A DNA stretch of 64,000 nucleotides from positions 50,159 to 114,158 of the forward strand of contig NZ_WWCU01000021.1 in the NCBI RefSeq assembly GCF_009857595.1, read 5' to 3'. Each line of letters opens with the position of its first letter. The stretch's first letter is position 1. This stretch comes from Pseudoduganella aquatica (lineage in GTDB: Bacteria; Pseudomonadota; Gammaproteobacteria; Burkholderiales; Burkholderiaceae_D). This document shows, piece by piece, positions 33,623 to 41,146 of this stretch. A program made the position numbers and the translations under genes. The notes under the pieces were generated by a model, which saw nothing but the letters and a program-made list of their open reading frames with translations, did no database searches and had not been told where the DNA came from.

Positions 33623-34702
33623 ATGCAACTCTTGAACAGTCTGATCAACCGTAGCATCCGCAGCACCTTATTCATGGGCGTCCTGGCCTTTCACGGGCTG
33701 GTGGTGTTTCCCGTGGTGCTGGGCGCAGTTCGCGATGGCGAGAAAATGGCCGAGTCTTTGCCGCCCGCGGAGCGGAGCGGCGTGGTCGGCCGCACCTTGT
33801 CCGCGGTGCGAGACAATTATGTGTTCCCGGAGCGGACGCCACGGATCGAGGCGGATGTGCACCGCCGGAATGCGGCAGGTGAGTATGACGCCGCCGAAAG
33901 CGGCCACGAGCTGGCGCGCAGCATCAGCGAAGACATGCAAGTCGCCGCCGACGATAATGCCTTGCTGCTGGAATATCTGGCGCTGCCTGTCCTGGGCGAA
34001 ACGCCGCCCGGCACGGTGCGCGACGTGGAGCCGCTGGAGGCCTGGCCGCAGAGCTGGATCACGCGCGTGCGCCGCTCCTGGGACAGCGGCGGGGTCTGGA
34101 ATGTGAAAGTCCTGGACGGCAACGTGGGCTTCCTGCAGATCCACAAATTCGACCATTTTTACAATGCGCGCGGCAAGTACGCCGAAACGATGGACAAGCT
34201 CAAGGATACGCGGGCCGTCATCATCGACCTGCGGCAAAACGCCGGCGGCTGGCCCGAAGCGGTGAACACTTTCGCCACCTACTTTTTCGACCAGCGCGTG
34301 CATCTGGACGACATCTATTACCGCAAGCAGGACCTCACCGTGCAGAACTGGACCGATGCCGAGCCGCTGGGGCCGCGCTACGGCGCAAAGCGGCCGGTCT
34401 ATATCCTGACCTCGCCCAACACGCACGGCGCGGCGGAGTCCTTCGCTTATTCCATGCAAAAAATGGGGAGGGCGACCGTGATAGGCCGGGCGACCAGGGG
34501 CAGCGCTCACCTGTCGGACCGTTTCCCCCTGTCCGAGCACTTCCAGGCCTGGGTTCCCGTCGCGCGCGCCGTCAACGCCACCACGGGCGGAAACTGGCAA
34601 AGCAGCGGCGTCAAGCCCGACGTCGAAGCGATCCGCAAGGACGCCATGGAAATAGCGCGGCGCATGGCTATGGAAACGGCCGGGATGGCGCTTGCCCGAT
34701 AA
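33623..34702 (+). CDS. S41-family peptidase-like protein, catalytic serine not conserved
   Basis: 359 residues. An N-terminal hydrophobic segment (about 12-36) acts as signal or anchor. Residues 50-125 form the helical N-terminal domain of IRBP/tricorn-type S41 proteins, and the core follows (GNVGFLQIHKFDHF, AVIIDLRQNAGGWPEAV, VYILTSPNTHGAAESFAY, GRATVIGRATRGSAH). Relatives have T-x-S-A-A-E at the nucleophile; here it is THGAAE with Gly269. The neighbouring Ser in AAES may or may not substitute. GGAGG gives the start at 33623. It lies 82 bp after the TetR gene. Function unknown; possibly a non-proteolytic binding protein. Confidence 0.8.
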   Translation: MQLLNSLINRSIRSTLFMGVLAFHGLVVFPVVLGAVRDGEKMAESLPPAERSGVVGRTLSAVRDNYVFPERTPRIEADVHRRNAAGEYDAAESGHELARSISEDMQVAADDNALLLEYLALPVLGETPPGTVRDVEPLEAWPQSWITRVRRSWDSGGVWNVKVLDGNVGFLQIHKFDHFYNARGKYAETMDKLKDTRAVIIDLRQNAGGWPEAVNTFATYFFDQRVHLDDIYYRKQDLTVQNWTDAEPLGPRYGAKRPVYILTSPNTHGAAESFAYSMQKMGRATVIGRATRGSAHLSDRFPLSEHFQAWVPVARAVNATTGGNWQSSGVKPDVEAIRKDAMEIARRMAMETAGMALAR

Positions 34703-34714
34703 GCACTGTGGCCG

Positions 34715-34864
34715 TCAGGGCAGTCGACGCGGTGGCGCCTGCGCAGGTGCTGCTGCCGCTGTAGCCGAAACTGCCGCAGGCGGGCCGTATGGCGGATTGT
34801 AGCGGGAGGCAAACCAGACTGCGCCCGTCAGCAGTGCGATCGCGCCGATAATGCGCCATGTCAT
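34715..34864 (-). CDS. Possible small membrane protein, 49 aa
   Basis: Starts MTWRIIGAIALLTGAVWFAS, one membrane helix, followed by a Pro/Ala-rich tail ending RRLP. It occupies half of the 310-bp gap between the S41-like and SulP genes. There is only a weak ribosome site (GGGAAAAG about 15 bases upstream). The helix is convincing but expression is unproven. Apart from this ORF nothing was found in the gap; 34865-35012 is AT-richer and probably holds the SulP promoter. Confidence 0.35.
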   Translation of the reverse strand: MTWRIIGAIALLTGAVWFASRYNPPYGPPAAVSATAAAAPAQAPPRRLP

Positions 34865-35012
34865 GCCATGCAGCGCTTTTCCCAAATCTGCCTTTGTGAC
34901 GAGATAGCTCGCCGATAAGGATCAAGCGGCTTCTATATCTGTTTTCCTTATATCCATATGCGTTGCCCGTATGGTAGGCTTCGCTTATTTCCAGGGGAGG
35001 ACGGGTTAGAGC

Positions 35013-36674
35013 ATGCTGCATTGGTTGAGGCAATACCGGCGTGCCATGCTGCCGGGCGACATGAGCGCCGGTATCGTGGTGGCGATGATGATGATCCCGC
35101 AGGGCATGGCGTACGCGCTGGTTGCCGGCTTGCCGCCGGTGGCGGGGATATACGCCAGCATTTTGCCTCCCCTGGCCTACGCTCTCTTTGGCAGCAGCAT
35201 GACCCAGTCCGTCGGCCCCATGGCCATCGTGTCGCTGATGACGGCGGCGGTGATCGCGCCGCTGGCGCCGGCCGGCTCGGCGCTGTACGGGGTGCTGGCC
35301 GCGCAGCTGGCGCTGGTGGCGGGCGTGGTGCTGCTGGTGTGCGGCGCGCTGCGCATGGGCTTTCTGGCCAATTTCTTCTCGCGCCCCGTGATGAGCGGCT
35401 TCACCGTCGGCTCGGCCATCGTCATTGCCGGCGGCCAGCTCAAGCCCCTGCTGGGCGCTTCCTTCCCGCAATTCCACACGCCCAGCGCCGTGCTGGGCGG
35501 CGTGTCCTTGCTACTGCTTTTGCTGGGCAAACGCTATCTGGCGCGCCTGCTGCAGCGCTGCGGCCTGTCCGCCGCGCACGCGGACCTGGGCGGACGCCTG
35601 GCGCCCATGCTGGTGGTGCTGGCCGCCACCGCCGCCATGCCGCTGCTGGGTTTGCAGGCGCTGGGCATCCACGCCACCGGCGCCGTGCCTTCCGGCCTGC
35701 CGGAGCTGAACCTGGCCACTTCCAGCAGCCACTGGCGCGCGCTCTTGCAGCCGGGCCTGCTGATCGGTTTTATCGTGTTCCTGATGAGCATGTCCGCCGC
35801 CCAGACCCTGGCGCTCAAGCGCAACGAAAAGCTGGTGAGCAACCAGGAGCTGTTCGGCCTGGGCGCGGCCAATGTGGCCAGCATGGTGTCCGGCGGCTTC
35901 CCGGTCACGGGCAGCATTTCGCGCTCGGCGGTGAATTTCTCGGCCGGCGCCAACACGCCGCTGGCCAGCGTGATCACCGCTGTGCTGCTGGCGGCGGCGC
36001 TGGTGGCACCCACCGGCTGGCTGGCGCTGCTGCCGCTGCCCACGCTGGCGGCGACTATTATCGTGGCCGTGCTGGGCATGCTGGAGTTCGATACGCTGCG
36101 CATGGCCTGGCGCTATGACAGGGGCGACGCCGCCGCCTGGGCGGTCACCGCCGCCGGCGTGCTGGCGCTGGGCGTGGAGGCGGGCGTGGTGATCGGCGTA
36201 TTATTGTCGATGGGCACGCTGATCTGGCGCGCCAGCCGGCCCCATATCGCCGTGCTGGGCCGCATCGCGGGCAGCGAGCACTTCCGCAATATCGAGCGTT
36301 ACGCCGCCCAGACCCAGTCGGACATCCTGGTGCTGCGCATCGACGCCAACCTGTTCTTCGGCAACGTGGAGGCGGTGAGTGAGCGTATCGAGGAGGAGCT
36401 GCGCACCCATCCGTCCGCGCGCCACGTGGTGCTGGTGATGACCGCCGTCAGTTCGATCGACACCACGGCGCTGTTTGCGCTGTCGGAATGGAACGCCAGC
36501 ATGCGCCGGCGCGGCGTGTGCATGCACCTGGCCGAGGTGAAGGGGCCGGTGATGGACCGTTTGCGCGAGAGCGACCTGCCGGCGCAGCTGAGCGGTCCCA
36601 TCTTCCTGAGCACGGCCATGGCCTGCAACGCCTTGCAGGAATGCCGCGAGGGCGGCGTGGCGGAATACATTTAG
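35013..36674 (+). CDS. SulP-family inorganic anion transporter
   Basis: 553 residues. The N-terminal 400 residues hold the SulP membrane domain (DMSAGIVVAMMMIPQGMAYALVAGLPPVAGIYASILPP, the family signature region, shown here across residues 16-53 with key GMAYA and GLPP elements). The C-terminal STAS domain (about 440-550) has IDANLFFGNVEAV and SSIDTTALFAL. Bacterial SulP proteins move sulfate, bicarbonate or dicarboxylates; the substrate is not evident. No carbonic anhydrase or sulfate-assimilation genes adjoin it. An acetyltransferase gene starts eight bases after the stop, so the two form an operon. Confidence 0.92.
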   Translation: MLHWLRQYRRAMLPGDMSAGIVVAMMMIPQGMAYALVAGLPPVAGIYASILPPLAYALFGSSMTQSVGPMAIVSLMTAAVIAPLAPAGSALYGVLAAQLALVAGVVLLVCGALRMGFLANFFSRPVMSGFTVGSAIVIAGGQLKPLLGASFPQFHTPSAVLGGVSLLLLLLGKRYLARLLQRCGLSAAHADLGGRLAPMLVVLAATAAMPLLGLQALGIHATGAVPSGLPELNLATSSSHWRALLQPGLLIGFIVFLMSMSAAQTLALKRNEKLVSNQELFGLGAANVASMVSGGFPVTGSISRSAVNFSAGANTPLASVITAVLLAAALVAPTGWLALLPLPTLAATIIVAVLGMLEFDTLRMAWRYDRGDAAAWAVTAAGVLALGVEAGVVIGVLLSMGTLIWRASRPHIAVLGRIAGSEHFRNIERYAAQTQSDILVLRIDANLFFGNVEAVSERIEEELRTHPSARHVVLVMTAVSSIDTTALFALSEWNASMRRRGVCMHLAEVKGPVMDRLRESDLPAQLSGPIFLSTAMACNALQECREGGVAEYI

Positions 36675-36682
36675 GAGCCGGT

Positions 36683-37207
36683 ATGCAGGATCAAGTCTAC
36701 CGTCCGGGCGATTCGCCCGGCAGCGTCGAGCGCCGCGCAGCCAAGCTGCTGTGCGCCGCCTTCAACCGCGAGGACGACGTCGCCAGGCGCGCCGAAATCC
36801 TCGAGCAGCTGCTGCGCAAGCCGAACAACGCCCACTTCGAGGCGCCGTTTTTCTGCGACTACGGCTACAACATTACCGTGGGCGATCACTGCTTCGCCAA
36901 CCACAACCTGGTGATACTGGACTGCGCGCCGGTCACGCTGGGCAACCACGTGCTGATCGGCCCGAATACCGTGATTTCGGCCGCCAGCCATCCGGTGGAC
37001 CCGGTGGCGCGCGCGGCCGGCGTGTTCGAGGCGCTGCCCATCACCATAGGCAACCATGTGTGGATAGGCGCCAACGTCACCATCCTGCACGGCGTGACCA
37101 TAGGCGACAACTGCACCATAGGCGCCGGCAGCGTGGTGGCCAAGTCCATCCCGGCCAACAGCCTGGCGGTGGGCAACCCTTGCCGGGTGGTGCGCGCCAT
37201 CCCTTAG
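36683..37207 (+). CDS. Sugar O-acetyltransferase (maltose acetyltransferase/NodL type)
   Basis: 174 residues. A short helical maltose-acetyltransferase N-terminus is followed by a left-handed beta-helix of hexapeptide repeats (ITVGDHCFANHNLVILD, VTLGNHVLIGPNTVISA, ITIGNHVWIGANVTIL, VTIGDNCTIGAGSVV) and the catalytic His103 in ASHPVDP. It acetylates sugars or oligosaccharides with acetyl-CoA. AGGAG at 36673-36677 fixes the start at 36683. It is in an operon behind the SulP transporter, with no obvious functional link. Confidence 0.9.
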   Translation: MQDQVYRPGDSPGSVERRAAKLLCAAFNREDDVARRAEILEQLLRKPNNAHFEAPFFCDYGYNITVGDHCFANHNLVILDCAPVTLGNHVLIGPNTVISAASHPVDPVARAAGVFEALPITIGNHVWIGANVTILHGVTIGDNCTIGAGSVVAKSIPANSLAVGNPCRVVRAIP

Positions 37208-37250
37208 GTAAAATCTATCGCTTCGGTAAAAACAATTGTCTTTCAAGGTT

Positions 37251-37271
37251 AAATGAGAATCGTTATTATTC
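37251..37271. promoter_or_regulatory. Fur-box-like site
   Basis: AATGAGAATCGTTAT (37252-37266) matches 13 of 15 positions of the central Fur consensus AATGATAATCATTAT, continuing into an AT-rich stretch. It lies 35-55 bp before the start of the DUF2061 gene, where it would overlap the promoter. Confidence 0.55.
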
Positions 37272-37305
37272 AGTGACTGATCCAGACATTGAAACGAGGC
37301 TCACC

Positions 37306-37722
37306 ATGATTACCGCAGCGAAAAAAGTCAGCCAGGTTGCCGCCCACACCGGCATTGCATTCGGCCTGATGTACGTCCTGACCGGCTCCGTCGTGTTCGG
37401 CGGGCTCGCTGCGGTGCTGGAGCCTGTGGTCAATGTGCTGCTGCTGCCTTTCCACGAGCGCGCCTGGCACAAGCTGCGCGCCCGCGCCGTGCAGGCCCGC
37501 GAGCGCTACGCGGCGCTGGCCGGCGAGAAGGTCAGCCAGACCATCATGCACGCGGCGGTGGCCTTCCTGATGCTGTGGTGGGCAACCGGCTCGATGGCGG
37601 TGGGCGGCCTGGCTGCCGTGCTGGAGCCGGTGCTGAACGTGGTCGCCTTGCCTTACCATGACCGCCTGTGGGACAAGCTGGAACTGCGCCTGGCGGCCCA
37701 GCCCGCCGCAGCGGCGGCCTGA
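37306..37722 (+). CDS. Membrane protein with two tandem DUF2061 repeats
   Basis: 138 residues made of two homologous halves: about 10-58 (AFGLMYVLTGSVVFGGLAAV, then LEPVVNVLLLPFHERAWHKL) and 80-127 (MLWWATGSMAVGGLAAVLEP, then VLNVVALPYHDRLWDKL). Each half has a membrane helix pair with a glycine-rich turn and an H-E/D-R motif. DUF2061 proteins are usually single-unit membrane proteins of unknown function, so this is an internal duplication. GAGG precedes the ATG. A Fur-like box upstream suggests iron control, and the gene lies just before a ferritin-like protein. Confidence 0.8.
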   Translation: MITAAKKVSQVAAHTGIAFGLMYVLTGSVVFGGLAAVLEPVVNVLLLPFHERAWHKLRARAVQARERYAALAGEKVSQTIMHAAVAFLMLWWATGSMAVGGLAAVLEPVLNVVALPYHDRLWDKLELRLAAQPAAAAA

Positions 37723-37787
37723 ATCGGCGGACGGCGGCCGCGGCGGTTTGGTACACTGCGTCCTTTTCCTCGCTTCAAGGTAGTTCC

Positions 37788-38606
37788 ATGCCGCACCCAA
37801 CTGAGCTGCGCGCCTATGCGCTGCAATGCCTGCTCGAAACCGATCCCGCCATGAAAGCCGCCGCCGTGGCGGCCATGGCGCAAGCCTGGGCCGAGGGCGT
37901 TCTTGCGCTGGACCCGGCGCACGACCCGGCCGCCGCGCCGGCGTCCGAACTGGCCATCCCGGGCCGTCCCGTGCGTCCGGAACTGGTGCCGCCGCGCCTG
38001 GTGGGCCGCCGCTCGATGGCGACGCTGGAGGGCAGGGCGATGCTGGTGCATGCGCTGTCCCATATCGAATTCAACGCGGTGAACCTGGCGCTGGACGCGC
38101 TGTGGCGCTTCCCCGGCATGCCTGCCGAGTACTACATCGACTGGCTGCGCGTGGCCAGGGAGGAGGCTTACCACTACTCCATGCTGGCCGCGCACCTGCA
38201 AACCCTGGGCTACCAGTACGGCGATTTCAGCGCCCACGACAGCCTGTGGGAGATGGTGGAGCGCACGCGCGAGGACATCACGGCGCGCATGGCGCTGGTG
38301 CCGCGCACGCTGGAGGCGCGCGGCCTGGACGCCATTCCGCCGCTGCGCGCCAAGATCGCGCAGGCGGGCGACATGGCGGCCGCCGCCATCCTGGACATCA
38401 TCTTGCGCGACGAGATCGGCCATGTGGAGATCGGCAATCGCTGGTACGGCTACCTGTGCGAACAGCGCGGACTGGAGCCGCGCGCCACCTACGACGAGCT
38501 GGCTGCGCGCTACCGGGCGCCCACGCCCAAGGGGCCGTTCAACCTGGAAGCGCGCCGTAAGGCCGGCTTCAGCGAGGCGGAACTGGACCGGCTGCAGTCG
38601 GCGTAA
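37788..38606 (+). CDS. DUF455 ferritin-like protein
   Basis: 272 residues. Ferritin-like four-helix bundle with diiron-type ligands visible as Glu/His pairs: HALSHIEFNAVNLALDAL, REEAYHYSMLA and ILRDEIGHVEIGNRWY, giving ExxH motifs on helices 1, 3 and 4. DUF455 proteins are predicted diiron proteins, and some are linked to tRNA hydroxylation (MiaE-like) or unknown oxidations. AAGG seven bases before the start supports 37788. It follows the Fur-box-controlled DUF2061 gene by 65 bp and may share its transcript. Confidence 0.85.
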   Translation: MPHPTELRAYALQCLLETDPAMKAAAVAAMAQAWAEGVLALDPAHDPAAAPASELAIPGRPVRPELVPPRLVGRRSMATLEGRAMLVHALSHIEFNAVNLALDALWRFPGMPAEYYIDWLRVAREEAYHYSMLAAHLQTLGYQYGDFSAHDSLWEMVERTREDITARMALVPRTLEARGLDAIPPLRAKIAQAGDMAAAAILDIILRDEIGHVEIGNRWYGYLCEQRGLEPRATYDELAARYRAPTPKGPFNLEARRKAGFSEAELDRLQSA

Positions 38607-38651
38607 GTAGCCGGCCACGCCGCCGCCATGTTGCCTCGGCGAGACAAAATA

Positions 38652-38668
38652 GGCGGCCTGGAGCCGCC
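38652..38668. terminator. Weak hairpin after the ferritin-like gene
   Basis: GGCGGC, CTGGA, GCCGCC, with a T-run (ATTTTTG) only about ten bases later. It may end the ferritin-like transcript. The rest of 38607-38792 has no gene; TTGCTTGCAATATACT there may be promoter material for the REC-kinase. Confidence 0.35.
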
Positions 38669-38792
38669 GCCGTGTCATTTTTGTTGCAAACCCGTGCGCT
38701 GTGGACGTGGCGCAGCCACTCTTGCTTGCAATATACTGGCGTGGCCGATATCGTCTGGCGGGGCGCAAGAGCGCCCATGACAATCGGCGCAC

Positions 38793-40055
38793 ATGGGAGC
38801 GGGAATGGAAGCAGAAGGGCGGCGGGAGCAGGCAAGGGAACAGAACCAGGCGCAGCAGGCGCCGGAGCAGGTGCGCGGCGATATCCTGGTGGTCGAGGAC
38901 ACGCCGGCGTCGCTGCAATTGCTGTCCAAGCTGCTTACCGACGCCGGCTACCGCGTCCGCGAGGCGCCGAACGGCGAACTGGCGCTGTGGAGCGCCCAGG
39001 CCCAGGCCCCCGAACTGGTGCTGCTGGACATCCGCATGCCCGGCATCGACGGCTACGAAGTGTGCAGCCGCCTCAAGCAGATGCCCGGCCTGGACGAGGT
39101 GCCGGTGATTTTCCTGTCCGCCCACAGCGACACGGACGACAAGCTGCGCGGTTTCCAGGTCGGCGGTGTGGACTTCATTTCCAAGCCTTTCCATTTCGAG
39201 GAAGTCAATGCGCGCGTGATGGCGCACCTGAAGATACGCCGCCTGCAGCAGCAGCTGGCCGCGCAGAACGACCAGCTGCAGCGCGAGTCGCGCCAGCGCC
39301 TGGCCGAGATCGCGCACATGAACCGCAACGCCAGCGCGTCGGTGTACTGCGCCGCCCTGGTGCACGAGCTGAACCAGCCGCTGGCGGCCATCATGAGCAA
39401 CGCCGAGGCGGCCGAACTGTTCCTGCAGATGACGCCGCCCGCGCTGGACGACGTGGAAGAGATCCTGGGCGACATCCGGCGCGACGACCGCCGCGCCAGC
39501 GAGCTGATACAGCGCATGCGCGAGCTGCTGAAGAAATCCGACCCGGTGGCGCAGCGCCTGGACCTGAACGAGGCCGTGGCGCAGGTGATCGCGCTGCTGG
39601 GCAGCGAGGCGCGCATGCGGCGCGTGCTGCTGCAGGCCGAGCCGGCCCCGGCGCCGCTGATGGTGTCGGCCGATCCGGTGCAGCTGCAGCAAATCCTGAT
39701 CAACCTGGTGCTGAACGGCATGGACGCGATGGGCGCCTCGCCCCAAGGCATAGGCGCGGCCGACGGCGGCTGCGGCAAGCCGCGCCAGGTGGTGCTGCGC
39801 GCGGGCCTGCGCGGCGACGGCATGGCCGAAGTGCTGGTGCGCGACCACGGCTGCGGTTTCGGCGCCAACCAGGCGCGCCTGTTCGAGTCCTTCTTCACCA
39901 CCAAGGCGCACGGCATGGGGCTGGGCCTGTCGATCGCGGCGGCCATCGTGCAGGCGCACGGCGGGCGCATCTGGGCCGACAACAACCCGGACGGCGGCGC
40001 CACGGTGGGCTTTGCCCTGCCTTCCGCACCGGCGGCGGCCGGAGGCCAGCCATGA
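38793..40055 (+). CDS. Receiver-histidine kinase (REC-HisKA-HATPase), FixL/NtrB-like
   Basis: 420 residues. A receiver (about 30-145) opens ILVVEDTPASLQLLS, with phosphoacceptor in LLDIRMPGIDGYE and SKPF. A coiled-coil linker leads to HisKA with VHELNQPLAAIMSN, the FixL/NtrB-type phospho-His motif, and HATPase_c (NLVLNGMDAM, DHGCGFG, GMGLGLSIA). The ATG at 38805 (M5) has a better ribosome site, GGGAG, than 38793; the first 25 residues are hydrophilic either way. The stop overlaps the start of the FixJ-type regulator (ATGA), so these two are a coupled two-component pair. An N-terminal receiver means the kinase itself is controlled by another phosphodonor. Confidence 0.92.
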   Translation: MGAGMEAEGRREQAREQNQAQQAPEQVRGDILVVEDTPASLQLLSKLLTDAGYRVREAPNGELALWSAQAQAPELVLLDIRMPGIDGYEVCSRLKQMPGLDEVPVIFLSAHSDTDDKLRGFQVGGVDFISKPFHFEEVNARVMAHLKIRRLQQQLAAQNDQLQRESRQRLAEIAHMNRNASASVYCAALVHELNQPLAAIMSNAEAAELFLQMTPPALDDVEEILGDIRRDDRRASELIQRMRELLKKSDPVAQRLDLNEAVAQVIALLGSEARMRRVLLQAEPAPAPLMVSADPVQLQQILINLVLNGMDAMGASPQGIGAADGGCGKPRQVVLRAGLRGDGMAEVLVRDHGCGFGANQARLFESFFTTKAHGMGLGLSIAAAIVQAHGGRIWADNNPDGGATVGFALPSAPAAAGGQP

Positions 40056-40657
40056 AAATCCACATCATCGACGACGACGAAGCGCTGCGCACCGCGCTGT
40101 CGCGCCTGCTGGGCGCCTGCGGCTACCGCGTCACCGTCTACGAGTCCGGCGACGCCTTCGTGCGCGCTGAAACCGGCGACGAGGCCGGCTGCATCCTGCT
40201 GGACGTGGACATGCCGGGCCTGAGCGGCCTGCAATTGCAGGATCTTTTGCGTTCGCGCAACAGTATCCTGCCCATCGTCTTCCTGACCGGCAACGGCGAC
40301 ATTGCCATGAGCGTGCGCGCCATCAAGGCCGGGGCCGAGGACTTCCTGTCCAAGCCCATCGCCAAGGAGGACCTGCTGGACGCCATCGGCCGCGCCATGC
40401 TGCGCTACGAGGCGGCGGCGGCGCACAACAGCGAGCTGAGCGGCCTGCGCAAGCGCGCCGCCACGCTTACAGCGCGCGAGCGCGAGGTGTTCGTGCTGGT
40501 GGTGCAGGGCATGCTGAACAAGCAGATCGCCTTTGAACTGGGCAACACCGAGCGCACCGTCAAGGCGCACCGCCACAGCCTGATGGAAAAGCTGGAGGCC
40601 GGCTCGCTGGCCGAGCTGGTGCAGATGGCGAACCGCCTGGGGCTGGCCAGAAAATAA
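40052..40657 (+). CDS. FixJ/NarL-type response regulator
   Basis: 201 residues. Receiver (1-120) with IDDDEAL, phosphoacceptor in LLDVDMPGLSG and SKPI, then a LuxR-type helix-turn-helix (about 135-195: LTAREREVFVLVVQGMLNKQ and ELGNTERTVKAHR). It binds DNA once phosphorylated by the overlapping upstream kinase. Longer frames reading through from upstream are only the continuation of another frame; the coupled ATG at 40052 gives the conserved MKIHIIDDDEALR. Confidence 0.93.
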   Translation: MKIHIIDDDEALRTALSRLLGACGYRVTVYESGDAFVRAETGDEAGCILLDVDMPGLSGLQLQDLLRSRNSILPIVFLTGNGDIAMSVRAIKAGAEDFLSKPIAKEDLLDAIGRAMLRYEAAAAHNSELSGLRKRAATLTAREREVFVLVVQGMLNKQIAFELGNTERTVKAHRHSLMEKLEAGSLAELVQMANRLGLARK

Positions 40658-40758
40658 AGTTGCATCCCCGCCCCACCTGTACCAAAGGACACGTTACAGC
40701 CGTGTGAATTCTCCCTACAGTCATACCTATCGGTGCTTGCACCCACAGGGATGGCGTC

Positions 40759-41133
40759 ATGGAAACAGGAAAAATCGTCGTTGCCGTCGTCGAAAACGAT
40801 GCAGGCATGCTCAAGGCGCTGGGCCGGCTGCTGCGCGCGGCCGGCTATATGGCGCAGTTGTACGCGTCGGCCGAGCTGTATCTGCAGCGCGACGACCATA
40901 GCGATATCACCTGTCTCATCCTCGACATCGACCTCGGCGGGCTGTCCGGCATCGAGCTGCAGCAGATGCTGGTCGGCGCGGGCAAGGCGCCGCCCATCGT
41001 CTTCGTCACCAGCCAGATAGACGGCGGCATGCAGGCCGCAGCCCAGCGCCTGGGCTGCCTGGCCTATCTGCGCAAGCCTTTTGACTCGCACGAACTGCTG
41101 GCGGCCTTGCAGCTGGCCGCGCACAACCACTGA
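40759..41133 (+). CDS. Single-domain response regulator, FixJ-like receiver
   Basis: 124 residues, receiver only: VVENDAGML (acidic pair), LILDIDLGGLSGIE with phosphoacceptor Asp, VFVTS, and Lys in LRKPF. The sequence resembles FixJ-type receivers more than CheY. With no output domain it probably relays or buffers phosphate in this cluster, perhaps between the kinase pair upstream and the chemoreceptor 13 bp downstream. Confidence 0.88.
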   Translation: METGKIVVAVVENDAGMLKALGRLLRAAGYMAQLYASAELYLQRDDHSDITCLILDIDLGGLSGIELQQMLVGAGKAPPIVFVTSQIDGGMQAAAQRLGCLAYLRKPFDSHELLAALQLAAHNH

Positions 41134-41146
41134 CCAGGGATGCACT

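Noticed and set aside
38672..40051. Long plus-strand frame running into the FixJ-type regulator, suggesting a fusion
   Set aside because: Upstream of 40052 it is Arg/Gly-rich shadow of the kinase frame; the overlapping ATGA start gives a complete regulator.
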